From: Candidatus Formimonas warabiya
GTDB lineage: Bacteria; Bacillota; Dehalobacteriia; Dehalobacteriales; Dehalobacteriaceae
Direction of reading: 5' to 3'
Length of the DNA stretch: 64,000 nt
NCBI RefSeq assembly: GCF_002777255.1
Contig: NZ_CP017634.1
Location: forward strand, 1,438,903 to 1,502,902
The translations under genes and the position numbers were made by a program. Position 1 is the first letter of the stretch; every line of letters starts with the position of its first letter. Under the pieces are notes generated by a model. That model saw only the letters and a list, made by a program, of their open reading frames with translations. It was not told the DNA's origin and ran no database searches. Shown here in pieces: positions 9,195 through 19,180 of this stretch.

Positions 9195-9893
9195 TTATTC
9201 AGCCATAGTTTGACCCTGGTTGCCCTCAATCACCGCATCAGCTATTTTGGCAGTAAGCAGCTTGACCGCCCGAATAGCGTCGTCATTGCCCGGGATGACA
9301 TAATCCACTTCATCCGGGTCACAGTTGGTATCTACAATGGCTACGATGGGAATGCCCAAACGGCGTCCTTCCGCCACAGCAATTCTTTCTTTCCGGGGAT
9401 CCACCACAAAAAGGGCGCCCGGCGTCTGCTTCATATCTTTAATGCCGCCTAAAAAACGTTCTAATTTTTCCATTTGGCCCCGCAGCTGGGATACTTCCTT
9501 TTTCGGCAGCACTTCAAAGGTGCCGTCTTCTTCCATTTTTTCCAGTTCACGCAAGCGTTCAATTCTTTTCTGAATGGTATGGAAGTTGGTGAGCATGCCG
9601 CCCAGCCACCGTTCCTGCACGTAGAACATGCCGCACCGGACCGCTTCTTCCTTAATGGATTCCTGGGCCTGTTTTTTGGTACCGACAAAGAGTATGCTTT
9701 TTCCTTCCCCGGCCACACTCTTGACAAAGTTGTAGGCTTCTTCCACCTTACCCACGGTTTTCTGCAGATCAATAATATAGATGCCGTTCCGTTCCGTAAA
9801 GATGTAAGGGGCCATCTTAGGGTTCCAGCGCCGGGTTTGGTGTCCGAAATGAACCCCTGCTTCTAAAAGCTGTTTCATGGAAATAATGGACAT
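9195..9893 (-). CDS. rpsB: 30S ribosomal protein S2
   Basis: Late-assembling protein of the small subunit. The 232 residues are full length: [20 protein letters not shown] at the start, then [28 protein letters not shown] and [13 protein letters not shown]. The ATG has AAGGAGG upstream. A good sigma-A type promoter lies about 110 bases upstream, making rpsB the first gene of the rpsB-tsf unit. Confidence 0.98.
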   Translation of the reverse strand: MSIISMKQLLEAGVHFGHQTRRWNPKMAPYIFTERNGIYIIDLQKTVGKVEEAYNFVKSVAGEGKSILFVGTKKQAQESIKEEAVRCGMFYVQERWLGGMLTNFHTIQKRIERLRELEKMEEDGTFEVLPKKEVSQLRGQMEKLERFLGGIKDMKQTPGALFVVDPRKERIAVAEGRRLGIPIVAIVDTNCDPDEVDYVIPGNDDAIRAVKLLTAKIADAVIEGNQGQTMAE

Positions 9894-9998
9894 GTATTTT
9901 CCTCCTTTTTGTTTTTCCTCCGGTCCGTCATTTATTCCCCGGGACCTTCAGGCACTCCCCGGGACACATCAGGGACCGTGTGTATTTACACCTCAGAC

Positions 9999-10028
9999 AG
10001 TATAGCATAAAGAGACTATAATTTGCAA
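9999..10028 (-). promoter_or_regulatory. Probable sigma-A promoter of rpsB
   Basis: Minus-strand TTGCAA at 10028-10023 and TATACT at 10004-9999, spaced 18 bases. It leaves a leader of about 100 bases before the rpsB start, which could carry S2 autoregulation, though no specific structure was identified. Confidence 0.65.
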
Positions 10029-10032
10029 GTTT

Positions 10033-11427
10033 TTACAGGATATATTTGCTTAAATCTTCATTTTTTATCACCGATTCCAGCTTCCGTTCCACATACTCCC
10101 GGGTAATGGTCACGGAGGAAAGAACGGCATCGGGGGCGTCAAAGAGTAAATCCTCCAGCACCTTTTCCAGGATGGTGTGCAATCTGCGGGCGCCGATGTT
10201 TTCCGTCTGGGCATTGACCATATCCGCGATTTCCGCAATGGCGGTAATGCCGTCCTCCCCAAAGGCGATATTGGCGCCGTCGGTTTGCAGCAGGGCCACA
10301 TACTGCTTAATCAGGGAATTCTGGGGTTCCAGCAAAATCCGCTTAAAATCCTCTTTATAAAGACTGTCCAGTTCCACCCGGATCGGGAAGCGGCCCTGCA
10401 GTTCCGGAATCAAATCGGAAGGTTTGGTCACATGGAAGGCGCCGGCGGCGATGAAAAGCATATAATCCGTCTTCACCGGACCGTATTTGGTCATCACGGT
10501 GGATCCTTCCACGATGGGCAGGATATCTCTCTGCACGCCGCCCCGGGACACATCGGGCCCGCCGTGGGTATCTTTTCCGGCAATCTTATCGATTTCATCC
10601 AAGAAAATGATCCCTGATTGCTCCGCCCGGGATACGCCCTGCCGGACCGCTTCATCCATATCAATTAATTTTTGCGCCTCTTCCTGGGTGAGAATTTTGC
10701 GCGCTTCCCCAACAGGCACCCGGCGTTTTTTCTTTTTCTTGGGCAGCATGCCGCCCAGCATATCCTGAAGATTGATGCCCATTTCCTCCATGCCGGTGCC
10801 GCCTAAAAATTCAAACATGGGCGGGGTCTGCTCTTCCATTTCCACCTCCACCATTTCCTCTTCTAATTCGCCCCGGTCCAAACGTTCTTTGAGGGCCGCC
10901 CTCTTTTTCTTAGCTTCATCCAAAGCCGCACTTTGATTGGCATCAGCCGGCGCCTGGGACATGCCCCCGCCGAAAAACATTTCCATCGGGTTCCGGGAGG
11001 TATTTTTCGAAGGCAGGGGAACCAAAAGCTCCAAGAGCCTGGCCTGGGCCATTCTCTCCCCTTTGCTCCTGACCAATTCCATTTTCTCGTTTTTCACCAT
11101 ATGAATGGATGTCTCCACCAAATCCCGGATGATGGACTCCACATCCCGCCCCACGTAACCGACCTCGGTAAATTTTGTTGCTTCCACCTTGATAAAGGGC
11201 GCATTGACCAGCTTTGCCAGCCGGCGGGCAATCTCCGTTTTTCCCACGCCGGTGGGCCCAATCATAATGATATTTTTGGGCAGAATTTCATCCTGGATGG
11301 CGGGGCCCAGCTGCTGCCTCCGGTACCTGTTCCTGAGGGCTACGGCCACACATTTCTTGGCGTTTTGCTGGCCCACAATGTATTTATCCAGTTCTTTCAC
11401 AATCTGCCTGGGAGTTAAGTTTTCCAT
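10033..11427 (-). CDS. hslU: ATP-dependent protease ATPase subunit HslU (ClpY)
   Basis: AAA+ unfoldase that feeds substrates into the HslV peptidase. The 464 residues show Walker A GPTGVGKT at 57-64, Walker B FLDEID at 275-280, the pore-loop motif GYVGRD, an inserted I-domain at about 110-250 with a KKKKKRR stretch, and the expected C-terminal tail ending KYIL, which docks into HslV. The ATG has AAGGAGG. hslV is immediately upstream. codY, which often follows hslU in Firmicutes, is absent; rpsB follows directly. Confidence 0.97.
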   Translation of the reverse strand: MENLTPRQIVKELDKYIVGQQNAKKCVAVALRNRYRRQQLGPAIQDEILPKNIIMIGPTGVGKTEIARRLAKLVNAPFIKVEATKFTEVGYVGRDVESIIRDLVETSIHMVKNEKMELVRSKGERMAQARLLELLVPLPSKNTSRNPMEMFFGGGMSQAPADANQSAALDEAKKKRAALKERLDRGELEEEMVEVEMEEQTPPMFEFLGGTGMEEMGINLQDMLGGMLPKKKKKRRVPVGEARKILTQEEAQKLIDMDEAVRQGVSRAEQSGIIFLDEIDKIAGKDTHGGPDVSRGGVQRDILPIVEGSTVMTKYGPVKTDYMLFIAAGAFHVTKPSDLIPELQGRFPIRVELDSLYKEDFKRILLEPQNSLIKQYVALLQTDGANIAFGEDGITAIAEIADMVNAQTENIGARRLHTILEKVLEDLLFDAPDAVLSSVTITREYVERKLESVIKNEDLSKYIL

Positions 11428-11493
11428 TTCACGCCTCCTTTTCTACTCAGGTCACGCTCCTGTCTTCAGTCTGGCGTAGACAGTCCCCTGCTC

Positions 11494-12024
11494 TTACAGC
11501 TCTTCCACGACGATATTGTGATTGGTATAGACACAAATATCGGCGGCGATTTTCAAAGCTTCTTCTACAATCTGCTTCGGTTCCAGAGAGGAATGGGCGG
11601 CTAAAGCCCGGGCCGCAGCCAGGGCGTAAGGGCCTCCCGAACCGATGGCGGTGATATTGTCGTCCGGCTCGATCACTTCACCGGTCCCCGACAGCACCAG
11701 CAGGGTCTCCTGATTGGCGACAATGAGCATAGCCTCCAGCTGGCGCATCATTTTGTCCATGCGCCATTCTTTGGCCAATTCCACCGCCGCTCTTTGAAGA
11801 TTTCCCCGGTATTCCTCCAATTTTTTCTCGAATTTTTCATACAGGGTAAAAGCATCCGCCACAGACCCGGCGAAACCGGTAATCACTTGATTATTATGCA
11901 TTTTCCGTACTTTTTTGGCGCCGTGCTTCATCACCATATTGTTGCCGAAGGTGACCTGCCCGTCTCCGGCAATGGCCACTTTGCCGTCCCGGCACATGGC
12001 GACGATGGTCGTTCCATGAAACAT
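11494..12024 (-). CDS. hslV: ATP-dependent protease peptidase subunit HslV (ClpQ)
   Basis: Threonine protease forming the core of the HslUV complex. The start [10 protein letters not shown] has AAAGGAGG upstream. Removal of the short MFHG propeptide would expose the catalytic Thr5, as in clostridial HslV. The 176 residues also show DGQVTFGN and [14 protein letters not shown]. The open frame extends 36 codons upstream through the xerC-hslV junction, but that part is unlike HslV and contains a small inverted repeat, so it is not counted as coding. Confidence 0.95.
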   Translation of the reverse strand: MFHGTTIVAMCRDGKVAIAGDGQVTFGNNMVMKHGAKKVRKMHNNQVITGFAGSVADAFTLYEKFEKKLEEYRGNLQRAAVELAKEWRMDKMMRQLEAMLIVANQETLLVLSGTGEVIEPDDNITAIGSGGPYALAAARALAAHSSLEPKQIVEEALKIAADICVYTNHNIVVEEL

Positions 12025-12047
12025 GTTTTTCCCTCCTTTAAAGGTTA

Positions 12048-12098
12048 GGGGACACACCTCTATATGAGGCATTTCTATCCCGCCGGAGGAATGTCCCC
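12048..12098. repeat. Short inverted repeat GGGGACA...TGTCCCC between xerC and hslV
   Basis: GGGGACA at 12048-12054 and TGTCCCC at 12092-12098 enclose a further imperfect hairpin. It looks like a minimal REP/MITE-type insertion just before the hslV ribosome site. Origin unproven. Confidence 0.4.
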
Positions 12099-12100
12099 AA

Positions 12101-13006
12101 TTATGCCCTGGGATGCGATTTTTCATAGACATTTTTCATCCGTGCTTTGGTAATGTGGGTATAAATTTGCGTGGTAGACATTTTTACGTGCCCCAGCAGT
12201 TCCTGTACGGATCTCAGGTCCGCGCCCCCCTCCAAAAGGTGGGTGGCAAACGAATGCCGCAGGGTGTGGGGGCTGATTTTCCTCTGTACGGAGACTTGGG
12301 CCACATATTTATCTACAATATTTCGCACACTTCTGTCCGATAAACGGGTGCCATATTTATTTAAAAATATTCCATCCTCCTGCCCGGAGAATTTGGCGGC
12401 GAGACTTAAGCGGCCGCCGGAGAGATAGGTTTGCAGAGCCTGCAAGGCCGGCCTGCCCAGCGGGACAATCCGTTCTTTTGCTCCCTTGCCGAACACCCGG
12501 GCATAGCCGATGGCAAAGTCAATATCCCGGATATTGAGGCCCACCAGTTCACTCACCCGCAGCCCCCCCCCGTAGATGGTTTCCAGCAGAGCCTTATCCC
12601 GCTGGCCGGCAGGGGAATTGTCGGGCGCATGCAGCAGCGCTTCCATTTCCGGATAATAGAGAAATTGGGGCAGCTTTTTATCCAGTTTGGGGGTGCTGAT
12701 GTTCAGCATGGGATTGGCCGGAACCAGTTCTTCCCGGGAAAGATAGCGGTAAAAAGAACGCAAGGCAGCAAGCTTGCGCGCCATGGTGGCCTTGTTCAGC
12801 CCTTTTTGCTGCAGTTCGGCCAAAAAACGCCGCACGGTCAGGTAATCCGCTTGACCCGGGTCCACCTGGTGCATGTCTACGGACATTTGGGCGGCGAGGA
12901 AGCGGGCAAATTCGGCAAGATCGTGGCAGTACCCTTCCAAGGTATGAGGAGAGGCGTTCTTTTCAATTTTCAAGTAGGCCGTAAATTGCTCTATGAGCAG
13001 GTCCAT
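12101..13006 (-). CDS. xerC: Tyrosine recombinase XerC
   Basis: Resolves chromosome dimers at dif together with XerD, as a cytoplasmic site-specific recombinase. About 301 residues with an N-terminal SAM-like core-binding domain ([18 protein letters not shown]) and a C-terminal catalytic domain. The catalytic set is complete: Arg in GGGLRVSEL, Lys in the GKGAKER strand, [14 protein letters not shown] and the nucleophile Tyr in TTQIYTH. ATG at 13006 has AGGTG seven bases upstream; a GTG three codons earlier has no clear ribosome site. The trmFO-xerC-hslV-hslU order is the classic Firmicutes one. Confidence 0.94.
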   Translation of the reverse strand: MDLLIEQFTAYLKIEKNASPHTLEGYCHDLAEFARFLAAQMSVDMHQVDPGQADYLTVRRFLAELQQKGLNKATMARKLAALRSFYRYLSREELVPANPMLNISTPKLDKKLPQFLYYPEMEALLHAPDNSPAGQRDKALLETIYGGGLRVSELVGLNIRDIDFAIGYARVFGKGAKERIVPLGRPALQALQTYLSGGRLSLAAKFSGQEDGIFLNKYGTRLSDRSVRNIVDKYVAQVSVQRKISPHTLRHSFATHLLEGGADLRSVQELLGHVKMSTTQIYTHITKARMKNVYEKSHPRA

Positions 13007-13029
13007 ATTTATCACCTGAAAAATATTCG

Positions 13030-13048
13030 GTTTCCGGGTACCGGAAAA
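13030..13048. repeat. GC-rich palindromic repeat between xerC and trmFO
   Basis: Core TTTCCGGGTACCGGAAA, an almost perfect palindrome, just upstream of xerC. Same family as the repeat at 250. Confidence 0.55.
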
Positions 13049-13102
13049 GATCTGTAATAAAAAACGTTCCTTGCCCGCCAGCGGGCAACGCGTGTGCGTC
13101 CT

Positions 13103-14413
13103 CTAACGAAGTGCGTCTGCGCAAAACTGGTCCAGTTTTGCCAGTGCTCTTTCCGCCACCCGCCGGTTCTTCTCCTTTTTGTCCCGGATCCGTTTCTCCA
13201 GGGGCGGCATCAAACCAAAGGTAATATTCATCGGTTGAAAGTGCTTCGCCTCGGCCGTGGCAATGTAACGGCACAAACTGCCCAGGGCGGTTTCCCCGGG
13301 AAAAACCACCGGTTCTTTGCCCAAAGCAAGCCGGGCGGCATTGATCCCCGCCACCAAACCGTTGGAGGCGGATTCAATATAGCCTTCCACCCCGGTAATC
13401 TGTCCGGCGAAGAATACCCGGGGTTTTTTCTTCACCTGCAAAGTAGGCTCCAGGACGGCAGGTGAATTGATAAAGGTATTCCTGTGCATCACCCCGTAGC
13501 GCACAAATTCCGCCTGCTCCAAACCGGGGATCAAACGAAATACCCGACGTTGTTCGTCCCAGGTGAGATGGGTTTGAAAACCTACCATATTATATAAGGT
13601 TGCCGCGGCATTATCCTGGCGCAACTGGACCACCGCGTACGGCTGGACACCGGTACGGGGGTCCGTCAGCCCCACCGGCTTCATGGGTCCGAAAGCCAGA
13701 GTCTGCCTCCCTCTTTTCGCCATGGCTTCCACCGGCATGCAGCCTTCAAAATAGATTTCCCGCTCAAATTCTTTTTGCTCGTGTACTTCCGCTGCCGTTA
13801 AAGCATCATAAAAAAGCTGGTATTCTTCCTCCGTCATGGGACAATTGAGATAATCATCCTCTCCTTTTCCGTAGCGGGAAGCACGAAACACGATCTTGGG
13901 ATCAATGGAGTCTGCGGTAACGATAGGCGCTACCGCATCATGAAAATATAGGTAATCCGTGCCGAGCAGACCGGCGATGGATGCGGCCAGATCTCCGGCA
14001 GTCAGGGGCCCGCTGGCGACAATCACAATCCCCTCCCGGGGAATCTCCCCCACTTCTTCCCGGTGCACCCGGACCTGGGGGTGGTGCTCCAGTCTTGCCG
14101 TCACTGATTTGGCAAAGCCTTCCCGGTCAACGGCCAGGGCGCCTCCGGCAGGTACCCGGTGCCCGTCGGCACAGTTCATAATTAAGGAACCCATCCGGCG
14201 CATTTCTTCTTTGAGCAGGCCCACCGCATTCTCCAGGGCATCCGCCCGTAAGGAATTGCTGCACACTAATTCGGCAAAATCCCCGGAATGATGGGCAGGC
14301 GTTTGTTTTTGGGGGCGCATTTCAAACAGGTGCACCAGGCACCCTAATTTTGCCGCCTGCCAGGCGGCTTCCGCTCCCGCCAGCCCGGCGCCGATGATGG
14401 TGATCTCAGGCAT
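13103..14413 (-). CDS. trmFO: Methylenetetrahydrofolate-tRNA (uracil-5-)-methyltransferase TrmFO
   Basis: Folate- and FAD-dependent enzyme making ribothymidine at U54 of tRNA. The 436 residues start with the dinucleotide-binding motif [16 protein letters not shown], include [20 protein letters not shown] with the conserved Cys, and end with [18 protein letters not shown] and a second FAD-contact region. The length is standard. The start has AAAGGAG. Neighbours topA and xerC are the expected ones. Confidence 0.96.
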   Translation of the reverse strand: MPEITIIGAGLAGAEAAWQAAKLGCLVHLFEMRPQKQTPAHHSGDFAELVCSNSLRADALENAVGLLKEEMRRMGSLIMNCADGHRVPAGGALAVDREGFAKSVTARLEHHPQVRVHREEVGEIPREGIVIVASGPLTAGDLAASIAGLLGTDYLYFHDAVAPIVTADSIDPKIVFRASRYGKGEDDYLNCPMTEEEYQLFYDALTAAEVHEQKEFEREIYFEGCMPVEAMAKRGRQTLAFGPMKPVGLTDPRTGVQPYAVVQLRQDNAAATLYNMVGFQTHLTWDEQRRVFRLIPGLEQAEFVRYGVMHRNTFINSPAVLEPTLQVKKKPRVFFAGQITGVEGYIESASNGLVAGINAARLALGKEPVVFPGETALGSLCRYIATAEAKHFQPMNITFGLMPPLEKRIRDKKEKNRRVAERALAKLDQFCADALR

Positions 14414-14433
14414 ATGTTTACTCCTTTAAAAAT

Positions 14434-14460
14434 ATCGGGACCCGGGTACCGGTTCCCGTC
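14434..14460. repeat. GC-rich palindromic repeat between topA and trmFO
   Basis: Words ATCGGGACCCGGG and TACCGGTTCCCG, same family as at 250, sitting upstream of trmFO. Confidence 0.55.
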
Positions 14461-14468
14461 TTTTTCTT

Positions 14469-16523
14469 TTATTTACACTTCGGACAAACAACCGTCTTCT
14501 CTTTGTTTCTGCCCGCTTTTTCCACCATTAATGTGCCGCACTGGGGACAAACTTCACCGGTTGGTTTGTCCCAGGATACATATTGACAGGCGGGATAATT
14601 GCTGCATCCGAAAAAAGTGCGTCCTTTTTTGCCTTTGCGCTCGATAATTTCCCCGCCGCACTCCGGACATTTCACGCCGATCTCTTTCAGGATGGGCTTG
14701 GCGTTGCGGCATTCGGGAAAACCGGGACAGGCTAGAAACTTACCGAATCTCCCCATTTTGTAGACCATTTTCCGGCCGCACTTTTCACAGACCTCATCCG
14801 ATTCCTCATCTTCGATTTCAATATGCCCAATTTGTTCCTCGGCATACTCCAAGGTTTTCTGGAAGGGGTGATAGAACTCGCCGATCACCTGCTTCCAGGC
14901 AATGCTCCCTTCCTCCACCAGATCCAGTTCCTGCTCCATCCCCGCGGTAAATTCCACGTCAATGATTTTGGGGAAATACTCTTTTAATAAATCCACCACT
15001 ATTTTCCCCAATTCCGTGGGGGTAAATTGTTTTTCCTGCCGCACCACATAGCCCCGGGCCAAAATGGTATCGATGATGGGAGCATAGGTGCTGGGGCGGC
15101 CGATTCCTTTTTCCTCCAGGGTTTTCACCAAAGTCGCTTCCGAATACCTGGGCAGAGGCTGAGTGAAATGCTGTTTGGGCGTCAGTTTCTCCAGCTGAAG
15201 GGTCTGGCCTTCCGTAACCTGGGGAATAATATCGTCATCCTCTTTGGTATCGTCGTCTTTTCCTTCTATATATACCTGCATGAAGCCGGGAAATTGGATC
15301 ACGGTGCCGGAAGCACGGAACACATACTCTCCCGCATGAATATCCACGGTGGTAACTTCCAGCAGGGCCCCGCTCATCTGGCTGGCCACGAATCTTTCCC
15401 AGATCAGCTTATACAGCTTATATTGGGGCGGTTTCAAAAATGCTTTTACCAGCTCCGGGGTACGGTAAACAGAGGTGGGCCGGATGGCCTCGTGGGCATT
15501 TTGAATTTTCCCTTTCGCCTCATACTGCCGGATGGTTTCCGGCACAAACCGGTCCCCGTACTTGTTTTTGATTAAGTCCCGGGCATCCTGCTGGGCCGTC
15601 TCCGAGAGGCGGGTGGAGTCGGTACGGATATAGGTAATCAAACCCACCGCGCCTTCTTCCCCCACGTCCAGGCCTTCATATAACTGCTGGGCCAGCTGCA
15701 TGGTTTTTCGGGCCGTAAAACCCAGCTTCCGGTACGCCTCCTGCTGCAGGCTGCTGGTGGTAAAAGGCGGCGAGGGATTGCGCTTTTTATCCTTTTTGGA
15801 AATACTGTCCACCAGATAATCCAATCCTTTGAGCCCGGCCAGAATCCGGTCCATGGCTTCCTGATCGGGGATGGACGCTTTTTCAGTACCGATTTTGAAT
15901 AGTTTCGCCGTTAAGGCCTGGGTCCCGGTATCAAAATCACCGGTCAGGCTCCAATACTCCTCGGGAACAAATTGCTCGATCTCCGTCTCCCGGTCGCAAA
16001 TCAGGCGCACGGCCACCGACTGCACCCGTCCCGCACTGAGCCCTTTTTTCACCTTTTTCCAGAGCAGAGGGCTTAATTTATATCCCACCAGCCGGTCCAG
16101 AACCCGCCTTGCCTGCTGGGCGTTCACCCGGTCCATGTCAATGGGGCGGGGCTTTTTCACCGCCGCTTGAATGGCCGGTTTGGTAATTTCGTTAAACTCA
16201 ATGCGGCAGTTTTCCGAGTCCTTCAACTCCAAATACGTGCTTAAATGCCAGGCAATGGCTTCTCCTTCCCGGTCCGGGTCTGCGGCCAGCAGCACTTTGT
16301 CGGCTTTCTTGGCACTTTCCTTCAGTTCCTTGAGGGTTTCCCCCTTCCCCCGAATCGTGATGTACTTCGGTTGAAAATCCTGTTCAACGTCTACGCCTAA
16401 CTGGCTTTTGGGAAGATCTCTGATATGTCCCATAGACGATTTGACGGAAAAATTGCGTCCTAAAAATTTTCCAATACTTTTTGCCTTGGTCGGCGATTCT
16501 ACAATCACTAGTGTCTTTGACAT
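14469..16523 (-). CDS. topA: DNA topoisomerase I (type IA)
   Basis: Relaxes negative supercoils through a transient 5'-phosphotyrosine link. The 684 residues have a TOPRIM domain (VIVESPTKAKS, then AADPDREGEAIAWHL with the DxD-type metal site), the catalytic Tyr298 in LITYIRTDSTRL, and three C-terminal zinc-finger repeats: CEKCGRKMVY/CPGFPEC, CPECGGEI/CSNYPAC and CPQCGTLM/CPKC. All four cysteines are present in each. The length is typical for Firmicutes. dprA precedes it and trmFO follows. Confidence 0.97.
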   Translation of the reverse strand: MSKTLVIVESPTKAKSIGKFLGRNFSVKSSMGHIRDLPKSQLGVDVEQDFQPKYITIRGKGETLKELKESAKKADKVLLAADPDREGEAIAWHLSTYLELKDSENCRIEFNEITKPAIQAAVKKPRPIDMDRVNAQQARRVLDRLVGYKLSPLLWKKVKKGLSAGRVQSVAVRLICDRETEIEQFVPEEYWSLTGDFDTGTQALTAKLFKIGTEKASIPDQEAMDRILAGLKGLDYLVDSISKKDKKRNPSPPFTTSSLQQEAYRKLGFTARKTMQLAQQLYEGLDVGEEGAVGLITYIRTDSTRLSETAQQDARDLIKNKYGDRFVPETIRQYEAKGKIQNAHEAIRPTSVYRTPELVKAFLKPPQYKLYKLIWERFVASQMSGALLEVTTVDIHAGEYVFRASGTVIQFPGFMQVYIEGKDDDTKEDDDIIPQVTEGQTLQLEKLTPKQHFTQPLPRYSEATLVKTLEEKGIGRPSTYAPIIDTILARGYVVRQEKQFTPTELGKIVVDLLKEYFPKIIDVEFTAGMEQELDLVEEGSIAWKQVIGEFYHPFQKTLEYAEEQIGHIEIEDEESDEVCEKCGRKMVYKMGRFGKFLACPGFPECRNAKPILKEIGVKCPECGGEIIERKGKKGRTFFGCSNYPACQYVSWDKPTGEVCPQCGTLMVEKAGRNKEKTVVCPKCK

Positions 16524-16608
16524 TCACTCACCTCATACAGGGTCAGATTTACTACACCGGCTTCCGTCCTTTTCCTGTGCACCAGGCACAAAATGGTCTG
16601 AAAGCCTC

Positions 16609-17715
16609 TCAATTTTCCGATAGAACACTTCCTATACTATAATATTTACCAGGTATTTGCCGAATTAAACCTTTGATTTCCCATAACGTTAAGAGGGCAG
16701 CCAATTCGGAGGCGCTCAGGCCCGACTGTTCCGCTAAAACGTCAAAATGCACCGTGCCGCACTGCAGCAGTTCTAAAATGCTCCTTTCCGTCTGGGAAAA
16801 AGAAAACAGGTTCAGCTCCCTTGCCGATGCCGGGGCAGCGTCATCCATATATTCTTCCAAAACATCCGCCGCTTTTTCCACCAATTTTGCCCCCTGCCGG
16901 ATCAGGTGATGGGTCCCTTTGCTTAAAGCACTGGTCACCGGTCCGGGAACGGCAAAGACGTCTCTTCCCTGTTCTAAAGCAAAATCTACCGTGATTAAGG
17001 AGCCGCTTTTTTCCGCTGCTTCCACCACAATCACCCCCCGGCTCAAACCGCTGATGATCCGGTTTCGGGCCGGAAAATGCTGGGCCAGAGGCGGCGTTCC
17101 CAGAGGGAGCTCCGACAGTACGGCGCCGGAGGCGATAATCTGCTCATAAAGGCCTCTGTTTTCCCGGGGGTAAACCACATCCACGCCTGAACCGAGAACG
17201 GCCAGGGTTTTTCCTCCCGCTTTCAGGCAGCCCTGGTGACCCCAGGTGTCGATCCCTCTGGCCATGCCGCTGACTACCCAAACATTTTTTTCCCCCAGAC
17301 CCTGGGCCATTGTTTCCGCCATGAAGCGGCCGTATGCCGTTGCCTTGCGGGAACCGACCAGGGCCACGCACAGGTCCCCCTCCCCGGGCAAGGTACCCCG
17401 GTAAAATAATACATAGGGAGGGTCGTAAATATTCCTTAATAATAAGGGATAGGCATCATCCTGCAAAGTAAGGGCCTGGGCGCCGGATTTGAGGAAATTT
17501 TCATAAACCCGTTCCACATCCCCTTTCCCCAAGCCTTCTCCGGTGAAAGCCCGCCGGTCATGGCCGGTCCATCCTGGCACGCGCTCCCAAAGATCACTCT
17601 GCTGCCAAGCATACTCGGAACTTTGAAAATAGTCAATCAATAATTTTAAATGGCGCTGGCCCATTCCGGGCAGGCTGTACAGAGCCAGAAGATATTTCAG
17701 TTCTCGAGGATCCAT
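16609..17715 (-). CDS. dprA: DNA-processing protein DprA (Smf)
   Basis: Loads RecA on incoming single-stranded DNA during transformation. The 368 residues have an N-terminal helix-hairpin-helix-like region (LYSLPGMGQRHLKLLIDYF), the Rossmann core with VALVGSRKAT, GMARGIDTWGHQGCL, LGSGVDVVYPREN and RNRIISGLS, and a C-terminal DprA winged-helix domain (about 300-360). In many Firmicutes comM lies directly upstream. Here ddl and the 39-kb accessory segment replace it. Confidence 0.95.
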   Translation of the reverse strand: MDPRELKYLLALYSLPGMGQRHLKLLIDYFQSSEYAWQQSDLWERVPGWTGHDRRAFTGEGLGKGDVERVYENFLKSGAQALTLQDDAYPLLLRNIYDPPYVLFYRGTLPGEGDLCVALVGSRKATAYGRFMAETMAQGLGEKNVWVVSGMARGIDTWGHQGCLKAGGKTLAVLGSGVDVVYPRENRGLYEQIIASGAVLSELPLGTPPLAQHFPARNRIISGLSRGVIVVEAAEKSGSLITVDFALEQGRDVFAVPGPVTSALSKGTHHLIRQGAKLVEKAADVLEEYMDDAAPASARELNLFSFSQTERSILELLQCGTVHFDVLAEQSGLSASELAALLTLWEIKGLIRQIPGKYYSIGSVLSEN

Positions 17716-17774
17716 GGATCATCAACCCTTTTTGACTTTATTCCTTATTATGCCATATTTTTAAAAAAGCGCAA

Positions 17775-17803
17775 CAAAAAAAAACAGGGAAAGAAAAACC
17801 CTG
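17775..17803 (-). terminator. Terminator after ddl
   Basis: Minus-strand CAGGG-loop-CCCTG stem followed by a run of nine or more T, right after the ddl stop. This separates ddl from dprA. Confidence 0.7.
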
Positions 17804-17807
17804 CTCT

Positions 17808-18905
17808 TTAACGTGATGTTTTTAATTGGCGATCCCGGTTAAACCTGGCCAGGGCCAGCTGGATTAATCTGTCAATCAATTCGGTGTAAGAAATGCCGCT
17901 GGCATCCCATAATTTGGGATACATGCTGATTTTGGTAAAACCGGGGATGGTATTGATTTCATTAATAATGATCTCGTCTTTCTCGGTTAAGAAAAAGTCC
18001 ACCCGGGCCATGCCTTCACAGCACAGGGCCTTGAATGTCTTGAGGGCCGTCTGCTGGATCTTGGCCACCAGATGGTCGGGTAAGGAAGCGGGAATTTTCA
18101 GGATGGCGCCGTGCTCATCCAGGTACTTGGCTTCATAGGAATAAAAACTGTGCTGGCTGATGATTTCTCCGGGCAGGGAAGCCATGGGGTTTTCATTGCC
18201 TAAGATGGAAATTTCCATTTCCCGCCCCACAATGTTCTTTTCCACAATCAGCTTGTGATCGTATTGAAAAGCCTCTGCCACAGCCTGGTCAAATTCCCCT
18301 TCATCTTGCACCTTGCTGATGCCCACGGAAGAACCTAAATTAGCCGGTTTCACAAAGAAAGGCACGCATAAATAAGCGGCGATTTCCTGGTAGGTGGGGT
18401 TGGGCATCTCCGCATCGGCATATTTATGGAGGAGCACATAAGGGGCAATGGGCAGGTCGCTGTCTCTGAGCAGCCTTTTCATGACATCTTTATCCATTCC
18501 TACCGCCGAACCTAATACATCCGCTCCCACAAAAGGGATATTCGCCTGCTTCAGCAGGCCCTGCACCGTACCATCCTCCCCGAAAGGCCCGTGTAGAACC
18601 GGAAAAACAACATCCAGGGCGCCGATCAAATTTTTTCCGGCAACCTCTAGGAGCTGATTTTCCCCCGTTCCCAGGACGAGGGCCAGATTCTCCCCCCCGT
18701 CGGCATTTTCCACCGGTGCCGGCACACACCCCTTTTCAAAATAATGGTCCAAAAACCATTGTCCCCTTTTGCTGATCCCGATCATCGTCACCTGATATTT
18801 ATTCTTATCAATGGCATCATAGACATTTTTGGCGGATTGGATCGACACCTCATGTTCCGCAGATTTTCCCCCAAAGAGGATACCCACCTTTATTCTGTTC
18901 TCCAT
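17808..18905 (-). CDS. ddl: D-alanine--D-alanine ligase
   Basis: ATP-grasp enzyme making the D-Ala-D-Ala terminus of peptidoglycan precursors. The 365 residues show LFGGKSAEHEVSIQSA at the N-terminus, VFPVLHGPFGEDG, KPANLGSSVGISKV, the omega-loop SFYSYEAKYL whose Tyr fits D-Ala-D-Ala rather than D-lactate ligases, and the metal-binding INEINTIPGFT. The ATG has AGGAGG. It ends at its own terminator, so it is a single-gene unit next to dprA. Confidence 0.95.
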   Translation of the reverse strand: MENRIKVGILFGGKSAEHEVSIQSAKNVYDAIDKNKYQVTMIGISKRGQWFLDHYFEKGCVPAPVENADGGENLALVLGTGENQLLEVAGKNLIGALDVVFPVLHGPFGEDGTVQGLLKQANIPFVGADVLGSAVGMDKDVMKRLLRDSDLPIAPYVLLHKYADAEMPNPTYQEIAAYLCVPFFVKPANLGSSVGISKVQDEGEFDQAVAEAFQYDHKLIVEKNIVGREMEISILGNENPMASLPGEIISQHSFYSYEAKYLDEHGAILKIPASLPDHLVAKIQQTALKTFKALCCEGMARVDFFLTEKDEIIINEINTIPGFTKISMYPKLWDASGISYTELIDRLIQLALARFNRDRQLKTSR

Positions 18906-18989
18906 TTGAAAACCTCCTCATTGATTCCAATCAGATCTGATCTATTTTACATTTATATGTATTTTTTTCGACATTTATACGTGACATCT

Positions 18990-19022
18990 TCGGGATCCGG
19001 GATGCGGTACCGGTTTCCGGGA
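18990..19022. repeat. GC-rich palindromic repeat downstream of the deacetylase gene
   Basis: Contains CGGGATCCGGGATGCGG and TACCGGTTTCCGG; a further CGGGATCCGGGTA follows at 19119. Same family as at 250. Confidence 0.55.
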
Positions 19023-19074
19023 AAGATCGGGGTTTCGTTTATGACAACAATGTTTATGGATATTCTGTACCCAA

Positions 19075-19104
19075 AAAGAAAATCCTCCCCCAGGAGGAAT
19101 ATTT
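19075..19104 (-). terminator. Terminator-like hairpin after the deacetylase gene
   Basis: Minus-strand TCCTCC-TGGG-GGAGGA stem extended by AT pairs and followed by TTTTCTTTTT. It lies about 80 bases past the deacetylase stop. Confidence 0.55.
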
Positions 19105-19180
19105 TCCTAAACAGTTTTCGGGATCCGGGTATGGGGCAAAAACTGGGAACTGGGACTGGCTATGGTCTCATGTCTATTGT

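Noticed and set aside
11494..12132. Longer hslV start giving 36 extra residues
   Set aside because: The extension has no HslV similarity, overlaps the xerC end and crosses an inverted repeat; the MFHG start has a good ribosome site and gives the expected Thr processing.
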